Shown: in pieces, positions 1 to 5,457 of the stretch | How the letters are laid out: the number at the start of each line of letters is the position of its first letter | Position numbering within the stretch: the first letter of the stretch is position 1 | Source: Bacillota bacterium | Lineage (GTDB): Bacteria > Bacillota > Clostridia > Tissierellales > Peptoniphilaceae | Assembly: GCA_023443025.1 (NCBI GenBank) | Contig: JAEZWM010000070.1 | Span: 1 to 5,457 of the forward strand | DNA length: 5,457 bases | Direction: 5' to 3' | Program-made: the position numbers and the translations under genes | Notes under the pieces: generated by a model | What the model saw: the letters and a program-made list of their open reading frames with translations, nothing else | Told to the model about the DNA's origin: nothing | The model's database searches: none

Positions 1-188
1 AAAATGCTAAGGAGCTAATACTCAATAGAGCATATTCCGCACAATACGGAGCAAGACCTGTTAAGAGATACCTACAAAAGCATATAGAAACAGAACTAGG
101 AAGAGAACTACTTGCTAACAATATAAATGAAAAGGATCATGTTGTTGTTGAAGTAGAAAATGGTGAGCTTGTATTAGAAGTTAAGTAA
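1..188 (+). CDS. clpB: ATP-dependent disaggregase ClpB, C-terminal end (partial)
   Basis: Only the last 61 codons are present; the frame is open from base 3 to the TAA at 186-188, and the gene begins outside the window. The translation contains YGARPVKRYLQKHIET followed by a short acidic tail ending VENGELVLEVK. The YGARP(L/V)KR signature is the sensor-2 motif of the C-terminal small domain of Clp/Hsp100 AAA+ ATPases, whose arginine contacts ATP in the second nucleotide-binding domain. The following Q-K-x-I-E-T helix and the VxVxxxxGxL beta-strand ending resemble ClpB more than ClpC or ClpA. ClpB is a cytoplasmic hexamer that works with DnaK/DnaJ/GrpE to pull proteins out of aggregates after heat stress. 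Its heat-shock promoter and operators would lie upstream, so nothing can be said here about regulation. A terminator follows 6 bases after the stop, so this is the last gene of its transcript. A ClpC/ClpE-type paralogue is the main alternative. Confidence 0.85.
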   Translation, partial: NAKELILNRAYSAQYGARPVKRYLQKHIETELGRELLANNINEKDHVVVEVENGELVLEVK

Positions 189-193
189 TAATT

Positions 194-232
194 ATAGCCT
201 TAAACCAATAATCGGTTTGAGGCTATTTTTTA
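194..232 (+). terminator. Rho-independent terminator of the clpB transcript
   Basis: A 13-bp stem pairs 194-206 (ATAGCCTTAAACC) with 214-226 (GGTTTGAGGCTAT). The pairing has a single T-G wobble and encloses a 7-base loop. A run of six T residues (226-231) follows directly. The structure begins 6 bases after the clpB stop codon. Confidence 0.9.
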
Positions 233-295
233 TAGCTCTTTAATTATACTTAATAATGTGTAAATTGAGTATTTTATTTTATGGTTTTTTTAAAA

Positions 296-325
296 TTGAT
301 TATTTGGGTATATAAAACCTATAAA
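296..325 (+). promoter_or_regulatory. Possible sigma-A-type promoter for the exported membrane protein gene
   Basis: TTGATT (296-301) and TATAAA (320-325) are separated by 18 bases and lie just upstream of the start codon at 351. They sit between the clpB terminator and the next gene, where a promoter is needed. The region is extremely AT-rich, so chance matches are common. TATAAA also occurs at 311-316, and a second pair (TTGAGT 265-270, TTTAAA 289-294) is possible. The rest of 233-350 shows no other recognisable element. Confidence 0.4.
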
Positions 326-350
326 TTATATCTAAAATTGAGGTGTTAAT

Positions 351-1208
351 ATGAATAAATTAAAGATGTTTCTACTGATACTTATTTTTTTGATTATTAT
401 GACGCCGCTAACAGCAGGTGCTGACGTTGGTCCTAAACCGTCAGTAACAGTAAATGTCAATGGAGTTATAGACTCCGATGAACTATACATAACTCTACTT
501 TCAAAAAAACCAATAAGTGGTCCATATTCTAAAAAGGATAATTATGACGATCCTATTTCTAAAGTATTTAGCGAATTCAAAGATGACGACGGATACTACT
601 TTATAGACTTTTATAAGAAAGTGGAAGACGGAAAATTTGTGTGGAGTTACTATCCGCCAAGAGACTTTAAAATCCTAATTTATAATAAAGCTACAGACAG
701 TTTTGTAACTAGTGTTGATGAACTTGAAACATTTGCTTTTAAAACTCATTATAATATTGAAATACCAAAGGTGACAAGAGGAGAACAGCCAGGAGTAATG
801 GGTGTTGGCGTTAAAAGGCATTATAATTTTGTACAGGAATTTACAGGACTAGCACTTAGGATATTACTTACCATAGGTATAGAGATAGCAATTGCATTGC
901 TCTTTGGTTTTAGATTAAAAAAACAGCTAGAAACGATAGTGCGTACAAATATATTTACTCAGGGAATTTTAAACATCTTCTTGTTTATTGCACTATACTT
1001 TTTCGGATCTCTGATGTTTTTATTTGCATATGTGATTCTCGAATTACTCGTTTTTGTCATAGAAGCCATAGTCTACAGGTTTAAGCTAAAGACTGCAGAA
1101 AATATGCCTATCTCCGTTATAAAAGCATGGACTTACTCTTTTGTAGCTAATGCTGCATCGCTCGCGATTGGAATTTTAGTCACCAATTTAATACCTGGAC
1201 TACTTTAA
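351..1208 (+). CDS. Exported/membrane protein of unknown function with C-terminal helix bundle
   Basis: I do not recognise a characterised family. The 285-residue product starts with a typical Sec signal peptide: MNKLK, a hydrophobic stretch at about 6-20, and TAGA just before D25, a plausible signal peptidase I site after residue 24. Residues 25-160 are hydrophilic, with a proline-rich start (DVGPKPSVTVNV) and many Asp, Lys and Tyr. They should lie outside the membrane. Residues about 168-188, 203-219, 221-242 and 258-282 are hydrophobic and likely form four membrane helices. Charged residues sit within or beside them (E178, E231, E238) along with N267 and S270, which is unusual for a purely structural anchor. 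GAGGTG at 340-345, 5 bases before ATG, supports this start. The gene stands alone between two terminators. A sensory, transport or envelope-stress role is possible, but none is shown. I have a vague impression that exported proteins beginning D-x-GPKPS occur in other clostridia; this was not checked. Confidence 0.85.
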   Translation: MNKLKMFLLILIFLIIMTPLTAGADVGPKPSVTVNVNGVIDSDELYITLLSKKPISGPYSKKDNYDDPISKVFSEFKDDDGYYFIDFYKKVEDGKFVWSYYPPRDFKILIYNKATDSFVTSVDELETFAFKTHYNIEIPKVTRGEQPGVMGVGVKRHYNFVQEFTGLALRILLTIGIEIAIALLFGFRLKKQLETIVRTNIFTQGILNIFLFIALYFFGSLMFLFAYVILELLVFVIEAIVYRFKLKTAENMPISVIKAWTYSFVANAASLAIGILVTNLIPGLL

Positions 1209-1214
1209 AAATAT

Positions 1215-1248
1215 AAACTGCAGATGATTTATACTCTGCAGTTTTTTT
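1215..1248 (+). terminator. Rho-independent terminator
   Basis: A perfect 10-bp stem pairs AAACTGCAGA (1215-1224) with TCTGCAGTTT (1235-1244) around a 10-base loop. It runs into a T-rich tail (1242-1248). It lies 7 bases after the stop codon of the exported membrane protein gene and isolates that gene from the next unit. Confidence 0.93.
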
Positions 1249-1276
1249 AACTAAAAGACTAGAACTCTAAATTTTT

Positions 1277-1306
1277 CTTACAATAGGTCTGTTTTAAAGC
1301 TATAAT
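1277..1306 (+). promoter_or_regulatory. Sigma-A-type promoter for the FAD oxidoreductase unit
   Basis: A perfect -10 hexamer TATAAT lies at 1301-1306. The best -35 candidate is the weak CTTACA at 1277-1282 (4 of 6 consensus bases), with an 18-base spacer. The -10 is 54 bases upstream of the ATG at 1361 and just downstream of the preceding terminator, exactly where the unit should begin. No clear operator inverted repeat is visible between 1307 and 1347. Confidence 0.6.
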
Positions 1307-1360
1307 AAATGGGTAATTAATCACTATTACACGATAGAAGAATAACAAAAGGAGAGAATC

Positions 1361-2584
1361 ATGAGACTTCATATAGGTGAACTTTTCTGGCCCAATAATA
1401 CAGACGTACCTGTTTTAAACACAAAAAATAATTTTGAAAATCCTATTAGAGACGTGCTGGTAGTAGGTGGAGGGATATCAGGAGCAATATCCGCTTACAG
1501 ACTTGCTCGTGAAGGATACGAGGTTACGCTTATAGATCAAAACAAAATAGCATCCGGATCAACTTCTGCAAACACTGGTCTTATTCAGTACATGAGTGAT
1601 AAAGGAGTTGTTGATTTTATAGAGCAAATTGGTGCTACTGATGCTATACGATTTTATAGACAATCAATTCAAGCTGTTGAAACTTTAAGGAAAATCAATG
1701 AGGAGTTGGAATCACTAAAAACCGATAACTTTGATATTAAAAAGAGTATAATACTTGCAACTGAAAGTGGTATGTATTCAGATGTAAAAAACGAAGCTGA
1801 AAAACAAGCTGAGCTGGGCTTTGGTGCTTCATTTTTAGACGAAACTGAATTAAAAGAGAAAAATATCGATGCATATGGTGGTCTTGTAGCATATCCTGAC
1901 ATTGGACTTAATCCATATGGATTTGTCTATAGACTTATCGAAAAAGCCATCGATGATTTTGGACTACATGTTCATGAAGACTGTAGTTTTGAAAAAGTAG
2001 AGGACACACCTAATGGTGAGCTTGTTACGATTAAGAAGAATGGGGAAGAGATAAAAAGAGAGTTTAAAAAGGTTTTATTTGCAACCGGTTACAACCCGCC
2101 GCAGATGTTTAAAGATAAATTAAACAAACTTATACTTTTCAAAACCTATGTAACAGTGTCAAAGAAAAACGAAGAATACGACCATGAACCTGACTTTTTA
2201 GTTTGGGAAGTTAGAAATCCTTATACCTATTTTAGGCAGACTTTTGATAAAAGATATATGATAGGCGGTATGGATGTAAGAGATGATGATTTAAAAGAAG
2301 AAGATATAGATAAAAACACAAATGAATTGATTTCTAAAACCATAGATATGATAGATGATAAAGATATTAATATTGAACCGGAGTACTCATATGCTGCAAT
2401 CTTCGGAGAAAGCGACGATAATATTCCGTATATGGGAACAGATCCGGATAACCCGAATCTATTTGTAATTTGTGGAGCAGGAGGAAATGGTACTGTTTAT
2501 TCAACCATTGCTTCAGAAATGGTTTTACTATGGATGAAAGGAGAAGATTTATCAGAGTACGAAATATTTAGGTTAGGAAGATAG
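1361..2584 (+). CDS. FAD-dependent oxidoreductase, DAO (glycine/D-amino acid oxidase-like) family
   Basis: The 407-residue protein carries an N-terminal Rossmann FAD-binding fold: VLVVGGGISG at residues 32-41 gives the GxGxxG loop, and D59 ends the second strand and should bind the FAD ribose. GSTSANTGLIQY (66-77) matches the flavin-contacting loop typical of DAO-family enzymes. The C-terminal block has PYMGTDPDNPNLFV (356-369) and GAGGNGTVYST (372-382), the second FAD-contacting region and the start of the final helix. Length is normal for the family, which oxidises amines or imino/amino acids using oxygen or another acceptor. The substrate cannot be read from the sequence. A leader of about 30 residues (MRLHIGELFWPNN...) precedes the fold, as I recall for uncharacterised Bacillota members of the family. 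No signal peptide is present, so it is probably cytoplasmic. AAAGGAGAG (1348-1356) before the ATG supports the start. The next gene begins 6 bases after the stop, suggesting co-transcription. Confidence 0.9.
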   Translation: MRLHIGELFWPNNTDVPVLNTKNNFENPIRDVLVVGGGISGAISAYRLAREGYEVTLIDQNKIASGSTSANTGLIQYMSDKGVVDFIEQIGATDAIRFYRQSIQAVETLRKINEELESLKTDNFDIKKSIILATESGMYSDVKNEAEKQAELGFGASFLDETELKEKNIDAYGGLVAYPDIGLNPYGFVYRLIEKAIDDFGLHVHEDCSFEKVEDTPNGELVTIKKNGEEIKREFKKVLFATGYNPPQMFKDKLNKLILFKTYVTVSKKNEEYDHEPDFLVWEVRNPYTYFRQTFDKRYMIGGMDVRDDDLKEEDIDKNTNELISKTIDMIDDKDINIEPEYSYAAIFGESDDNIPYMGTDPDNPNLFVICGAGGNGTVYSTIASEMVLLWMKGEDLSEYEIFRLGR

Positions 2585-2590
2585 GGTACA

Positions 2591-2776
2591 ATGCGTAATG
2601 ATTTTAGAAATATTTATCGTTTATTAAATATTGTAATAGTACTTTATGTATTGTATAGAATAATGTTTACAAATAGCCCTTTTGGACTTTATAGAGACTT
2701 AATGCCGGTTATAGGACTAGTTGTGATTATTTTTCTAGCTATTAGAATATATATTTTTATCAACAAAAAGAAGTAA
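2591..2776 (+). CDS. Small two-helix membrane protein, unknown function
   Basis: This 61-residue product has two hydrophobic segments, about residues 10-26 (LLNIVIVLYVLYRIMF) and 38-57 (LMPVIGLVVIIFLAIRIYIF). They are separated by a short polar loop, and the protein ends in a lysine-rich tail (NKKK). The Arg-rich N-terminus and Lys-rich C-terminus suggest that both ends face the cytoplasm. The ATG lies 6 bases after the oxidoreductase stop codon. AGGAAG (2575-2580) inside the end of that gene and AGGG (2583-2586) across its stop are the only ribosome binding site candidates, so translation is probably coupled to the upstream gene. The close spacing, shared strand and coherent two-helix topology argue for a real gene. 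I recognise no family. It could be a membrane anchor or partner for either neighbour, but the sequence does not show this. Confidence 0.7.
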   Translation: MRNDFRNIYRLLNIVIVLYVLYRIMFTNSPFGLYRDLMPVIGLVVIIFLAIRIYIFINKKK

Positions 2777-2820
2777 ATATAAGCTAATGCAATATAGATA
2801 AAAAAAGTAATTTAAAATCT

Positions 2821-2839
2821 AGGGGGCTATAGAATCGTG
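2821..2839 (+). promoter_or_regulatory. Ribosome binding site and GTG start of the DUF2254 gene
   Basis: AGGGGGCT at 2821-2828 lies 8 bases before the GTG at 2837. An in-frame TAA at 2813-2815, with no ATG in between, makes GTG the first usable start in this frame. The strong Shine-Dalgarno supports it. The rest of the 60-base gap after the small membrane protein gene (2777-2820) shows neither a terminator nor a convincing promoter. Confidence 0.75.
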
Positions 2840-4159
2840 AAAGCAAAATTACAACTTTGGTATTCCAATAATAAGAACATAATAAATACTACTAAATTTA
2901 TAGTATTATCTCTGTTCTTATTATTGATAGTATGGTTTTTGGATATTGTAGAAATAGGAATAAAATCTAATTTACCACAGTTCTTGTTGTTGTCGGTAGA
3001 TGTATCTAAGACTTTTTTATCGACTCTTGCAGGAGTGTTTTTAACTGTTGCAACTTTTACATTTACAACCATACTTACTATGATGACTACGTATAGCTCG
3101 AGTTTCACGCCAAGGGTAGTTCAGCGTTTTATTGACAAACCTCATGTGCTTAGTCTTATTGGGATATTTATTGGAGGATTCTTTTACTCTGTGCTCAGCC
3201 TCTTTATTATGCAATATGTGAGCACAGGACAAAAAGTTCTAGCAGGAACTATCGGGGTTGCGTATGCTATCACAAGCATTATCTTTTTTATGCTATTTGT
3301 TCAGCAGGTCATTAGGGATGTTAAGATAGTAAATTTGGTTCAGGACATATATGACGAGGCTTTCTTGCTCGTGGAAGAAGAATCAGAAAAAAGAAAAAAC
3401 TCTAAAAGATTTGGAGAGGATAAGATTGGAAAGACCATAGGTATATATGCTAATCAAACGGGATATTTTTATGATGTAGATTTTGAAGGTCTTATGAAGC
3501 AGATTAGTCATCTACCATGTGAATTGGTTATTCATAAAAAGATAGGAGAATATATATCAAAAGGCGTGTATATTGCGGATTTAAATTTAACTGAGAAGGA
3601 TTTATCTGACGAACTAAAAGATGGTAAAAGTGAATTTTTAAATAAACTTTCAGATTCTTTTCTTATAAATAAAACAAAAAACATCTCTCGTGACTACCAC
3701 TACGAAATCACAACCCTTATAGAGATTGCACTTAGAGCTATAAGCCCGGGTATAAATGACCCGAACACCGCTATAGGATGTATAGGAAAGATATCAAATT
3801 TACTCGGAAAACTGTTCTCAACGAAAAACAAATACATCGTCTTAAAAAGCCAAGACGATGCAAAAGTTATTTACACCTCATATTCAGTTGAGGAAGAACT
3901 GTACTTAAGTTTCTATCAGCTCATATTTTATGGAAAAGAGGATCCATCAGTTTCTTATTCCATACTGGAAGGACTATACCTCATCTACATGATTGCCGAT
4001 GAAAGTGCAAAGGATAGTATTGTTGAATTTTTTAATTATGCTTATGATGTTATGTATGACGCCATGGGAACAGATCTTGATAAGAAACATTTAAAATCTA
4101 TAAGAGATAATTTCTTTAAAAATAAAGATGAAGTTTGCGATGTAGAAGCTGTAAGATAA
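2837..4159 (+). CDS. DUF2254 family membrane protein
   Basis: The 440-residue product has four predicted membrane helices in its N-terminal part (about residues 19-39, 58-82, 103-127 and 134-157), followed by a large soluble domain of about 280 residues. Features I recognise from the DUF2254 family are the second helix running into TYSSSFTPRVVQRFI (84-98; family pattern S-S-x-F-S/T-P-R), the NQTGYFYDVD segment (206-215), and ALRAISPGINDPNTA (298-312; family pattern ALRA-SPGINDP-TA). Length is typical. The function of DUF2254 proteins is not established; the highly conserved SPGINDP loop suggests a functional site in the soluble domain. Translation starts at GTG behind a strong AGGGGG Shine-Dalgarno sequence. 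No terminator separates it from the two upstream genes, so it is probably the last gene of that transcript, although a separate promoter in the AT-rich 60-base gap cannot be ruled out. A perfect hairpin terminator follows 6 bases after the stop. Confidence 0.9.
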   Translation: MKAKLQLWYSNNKNIINTTKFIVLSLFLLLIVWFLDIVEIGIKSNLPQFLLLSVDVSKTFLSTLAGVFLTVATFTFTTILTMMTTYSSSFTPRVVQRFIDKPHVLSLIGIFIGGFFYSVLSLFIMQYVSTGQKVLAGTIGVAYAITSIIFFMLFVQQVIRDVKIVNLVQDIYDEAFLLVEEESEKRKNSKRFGEDKIGKTIGIYANQTGYFYDVDFEGLMKQISHLPCELVIHKKIGEYISKGVYIADLNLTEKDLSDELKDGKSEFLNKLSDSFLINKTKNISRDYHYEITTLIEIALRAISPGINDPNTAIGCIGKISNLLGKLFSTKNKYIVLKSQDDAKVIYTSYSVEEELYLSFYQLIFYGKEDPSVSYSILEGLYLIYMIADESAKDSIVEFFNYAYDVMYDAMGTDLDKKHLKSIRDNFFKNKDEVCDVEAVR

Positions 4160-4165
4160 AATGAT

Positions 4166-4205
4166 AAATTAGGGCTATTGGTACTAAATAGCCCTAATTT
4201 TATTT
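4166..4205. terminator. Probable bidirectional terminator between convergent genes
   Basis: A perfect 14-bp stem pairs AAATTAGGGCTATT (4166-4179) with AATAGCCCTAATTT (4187-4200) around a 7-base loop, and is followed on the + strand by TTTTATTTCTTT. On the - strand the hairpin is followed by a weaker T-rich tract (TTTATCATTTTA). It lies 6 bases after the DUF2254 stop and abuts the likely end of the minus-strand pseudogene. It could therefore end both transcripts, more strongly in the + direction. Confidence 0.9.
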
Positions 4206-5429
4206 CTTTAGCCGTCCAAAGAACTTCTTAAAAATTGACTCTTTTATCTCAAGAACATGCCATTTATAGATTTTCTTTATCTACTTTTATCGTGTTATTG
4301 TCTACGCTGATAATCATATCTTCAGGAATGGCTTCAAACAAATTTTTTCTAAGCGACTCATCATCGGTAAGCTCATCTAATTCGATAATTATCTCGTAAT
4401 CTGCTTCTAGTATTTCAGAATTTCTCTTTTGAAAATTTGGAGTAGCATGTCTTTATGGTGGTTTTTAGAAGAGATTACTCTTATTTTCTTATTTATAAAC
4501 TTTGGAACATCAACTGTTTTCTTTAAACTTGGTTTTTTGGTCCTGGTATTTATAGACTCTTTAATAAGTTCATATGCCATATCATCTATTTGAGTCTTAA
4601 GTTTTTCTTCAGTGTCAATGGCACCTTTATCGCTATCTATATTTTTCATCTCATTAAAAATAGATTCGGGTACGTTGCCGATCGCAACCTTTTCCTTTAT
4701 ATTATCAAGAGTGTCTATGGGAGCTTTTGATCTGATTTTTTCAATGTTATTGTTTGTTAGTTTAAAGACTTTATCTACATTTACAATTTCATCCTTAGTT
4801 AACTTTTTAATTTCCCGAGTTTTTCATTATAAGTACTTCGCTTGGGAAGTACTCGCTAAGTATCGGTCCAAGCTCTTTAAAATATTCCTTATAGACTTCA
4901 TAAGGGGGTTATTATCGTAAATTATAATATTTTCATATTGCTGTATATCCTTGTTGAAAGCTCTACTTGAAAGATTGGCGGATCTAAGTATAATCCTATT
5001 ATCACCGTCTTCGTTTTCCATTAGGTAAAATTTAGAATGGATGATATAAGGTGTAGGGACTTTGACTTCAATTATTTTTTATCTAACTTAACTTTTGATT
5101 CCGTTGATAGTTCTTGATAAAGGCTAACAGCTTCTAATGAGAAGTCTCTTACAAACCGAGATTGTATATTTTTTGCCATTTGATTGGCTTCAAACTTGGA
5201 TTTATAATCATATATTCCTACTACTATTAGAGAATTATCAATTTAGATAGATGGTCATTAATAAAAGCCAGAGAGATGGAATAAGTAATTCCAATAAAAT
5301 TATTAAATCTTGATGCATCAAAATCTCTTCGATTGACATATCCAATTTCTTGTTTTCATAAGTGATATGAAGTGTAGAGTCCTTATCGAAACTCTGATCC
5401 TCTGTAAAAAGTTCTAATTGAAAATCCAT
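4200..5429 (-). pseudogene. Decayed phospholipase D-like domain gene, multiple frameshifts
   Basis: No single frame is open, but the minus strand reads as one protein of about 400 residues if frames are switched. The pieces are 5429-5352 (MDFQLELFTEDQ...), 5349-5242 (EIGYVNRRDFDASRFNNFIG...), 5239-5075 (DNSLIVVGIYDYKSKFEAN...), 5075-4905 (IIEVKVPTPYIIHSKFYLM...), 4902-4822 (YEVYKEYFKELGPILSEYF...), 4820 to about 4430, about 4430-4267, and 4274-4200 (KIYKWHVLEIKESIF...). The fourth piece carries IIHSKFYLM (H at 5039-5037, K at 5033-5031), then RIILRSANLSSRAF and QYENIIIYDN. This is the H-x-K ... G-S-x-N signature and following strand of phospholipase D-like (HKD) domains, here with Glu in the usual Asp position and Arg (AGA, 4985-4983) replacing the usual Gly. 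The later part is Lys/Glu-rich and unrecognised. Parent function is unknown; PLD-like domains occur in nucleases and in nucleic-acid-handling proteins. The last two junctions are least certain, and local sequencing error is an alternative explanation. Confidence 0.8.
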
Positions 5430-5444
5430 ACTCCATCCTCCTTT
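5427..5444 (-). promoter_or_regulatory. Ribosome binding site and start of the PLD-like pseudogene
   Basis: On the minus strand AAAGGAGG (5444-5437) stands 7 bases before the ATG at 5429-5427, an almost ideal Shine-Dalgarno arrangement. Another ATG at 5436-5434 touches the Shine-Dalgarno and opens only about 17 codons, so 5429 is the better start. The signal shows that the original 5' end is present in the window. The promoter would lie beyond the right edge. Confidence 0.8.
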
Positions 5445-5457
5445 TTAGATTTAAAAG

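Noticed and set aside
233..350. Possible riboswitch or leader RNA upstream of the exported protein gene
   Set aside because: The stretch is simply AT-rich, with no conserved box or stable stem that I can see.
1249..1360. Possible regulatory hairpin or operator between the terminator and the oxidoreductase gene
   Set aside because: Beyond the -10 TATAAT and the ribosome binding site I found no convincing inverted repeat.
1669..1902. Minus-strand open frame of 77 codons inside the FAD oxidoreductase gene
   Set aside because: It lies wholly within a well-supported gene on the other strand, has Ser/Phe-rich low-complexity content typical of an antisense shadow and has no clear ribosome binding site.
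2827..3232. Two overlapping minus-strand open frames opposite the start of the DUF2254 gene
   Set aside because: Both are antisense to strongly hydrophobic, family-recognisable sequence and overlap each other. Neither has a recognisable product.
4612..4920. Plus-strand open frame of 102 codons with hydrophobic stretches
   Set aside because: It is antisense to the PLD-like pseudogene. Its apparent hydrophobicity comes from reading the complement of Lys/Glu-rich codons. No Shine-Dalgarno sequence or promoter supports it.
4407..5429. Minus-strand frames at 5429-5238, 5021-4827 and 4649-4407 as three separate small genes
   Set aside because: The latter two begin at internal Met codons that continue upstream in frame into coherent protein sequence. 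All three end by running out of frame into nonsense, so they are pieces of one broken gene.
1..5457. Mobile element, CRISPR array, tRNA or phage signature, given the broken gene on the right
   Set aside because: No transposase, integrase, terminal inverted repeats, direct-repeat array or tRNA-like cloverleaf was seen. The breakage is explained by small frameshifts, not insertion.

Overview
The window looks like an AT-rich Bacillota (Firmicutes) chromosome. The signs are AT-rich intergenic DNA, strong AGGAGG-type ribosome binding sites, compact stem-loop/T-run terminators and anaerobe-like low-GC codon use. An anaerobic coccus or clostridium-like lineage such as Tissierellia/Peptoniphilaceae is my guess. 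It rests on overall protein flavour, not on a marker gene.

Layout from left to right. The 3' end of a ClpB-type disaggregase gene (1-188, +) ends in a clear terminator (194-232). A monocistronic gene follows (351-1208, +) for an exported or membrane protein of unknown function, with a signal peptide, an extracytoplasmic domain and a C-terminal bundle of about four membrane helices. It has its own plausible promoter and a perfect 10-bp terminator (1215-1248). Next is a likely three-gene transcription unit read from a promoter near 1277-1306: a DAO-family FAD-dependent oxidoreductase (1361-2584), a 61-residue two-helix membrane protein (2591-2776), and a DUF2254-type membrane protein with a GTG start (2837-4159). 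This unit ends at a 14-bp perfect hairpin (4166-4205), which probably also serves the converging gene on the other strand.

The right quarter (about 4200-5429, -) looks at first like several unrelated small reading frames. Read across frames it is one broken gene of roughly 400 codons. It starts behind a strong ribosome binding site at the right edge, carries a phospholipase D-like H-x-K ... S-A-N motif, and is interrupted by about seven frame changes, several in short homopolymers. It is best called a pseudogene, though local sequencing error cannot be excluded from the sequence alone.

I found no tRNA, rRNA, CRISPR array, insertion sequence or integrase. The window is mostly ordinary chromosome. 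The points of interest are the reconstructed PLD-like pseudogene, the uncharacterised exported membrane protein and the unexplained pairing of a soluble flavoenzyme with two membrane proteins.
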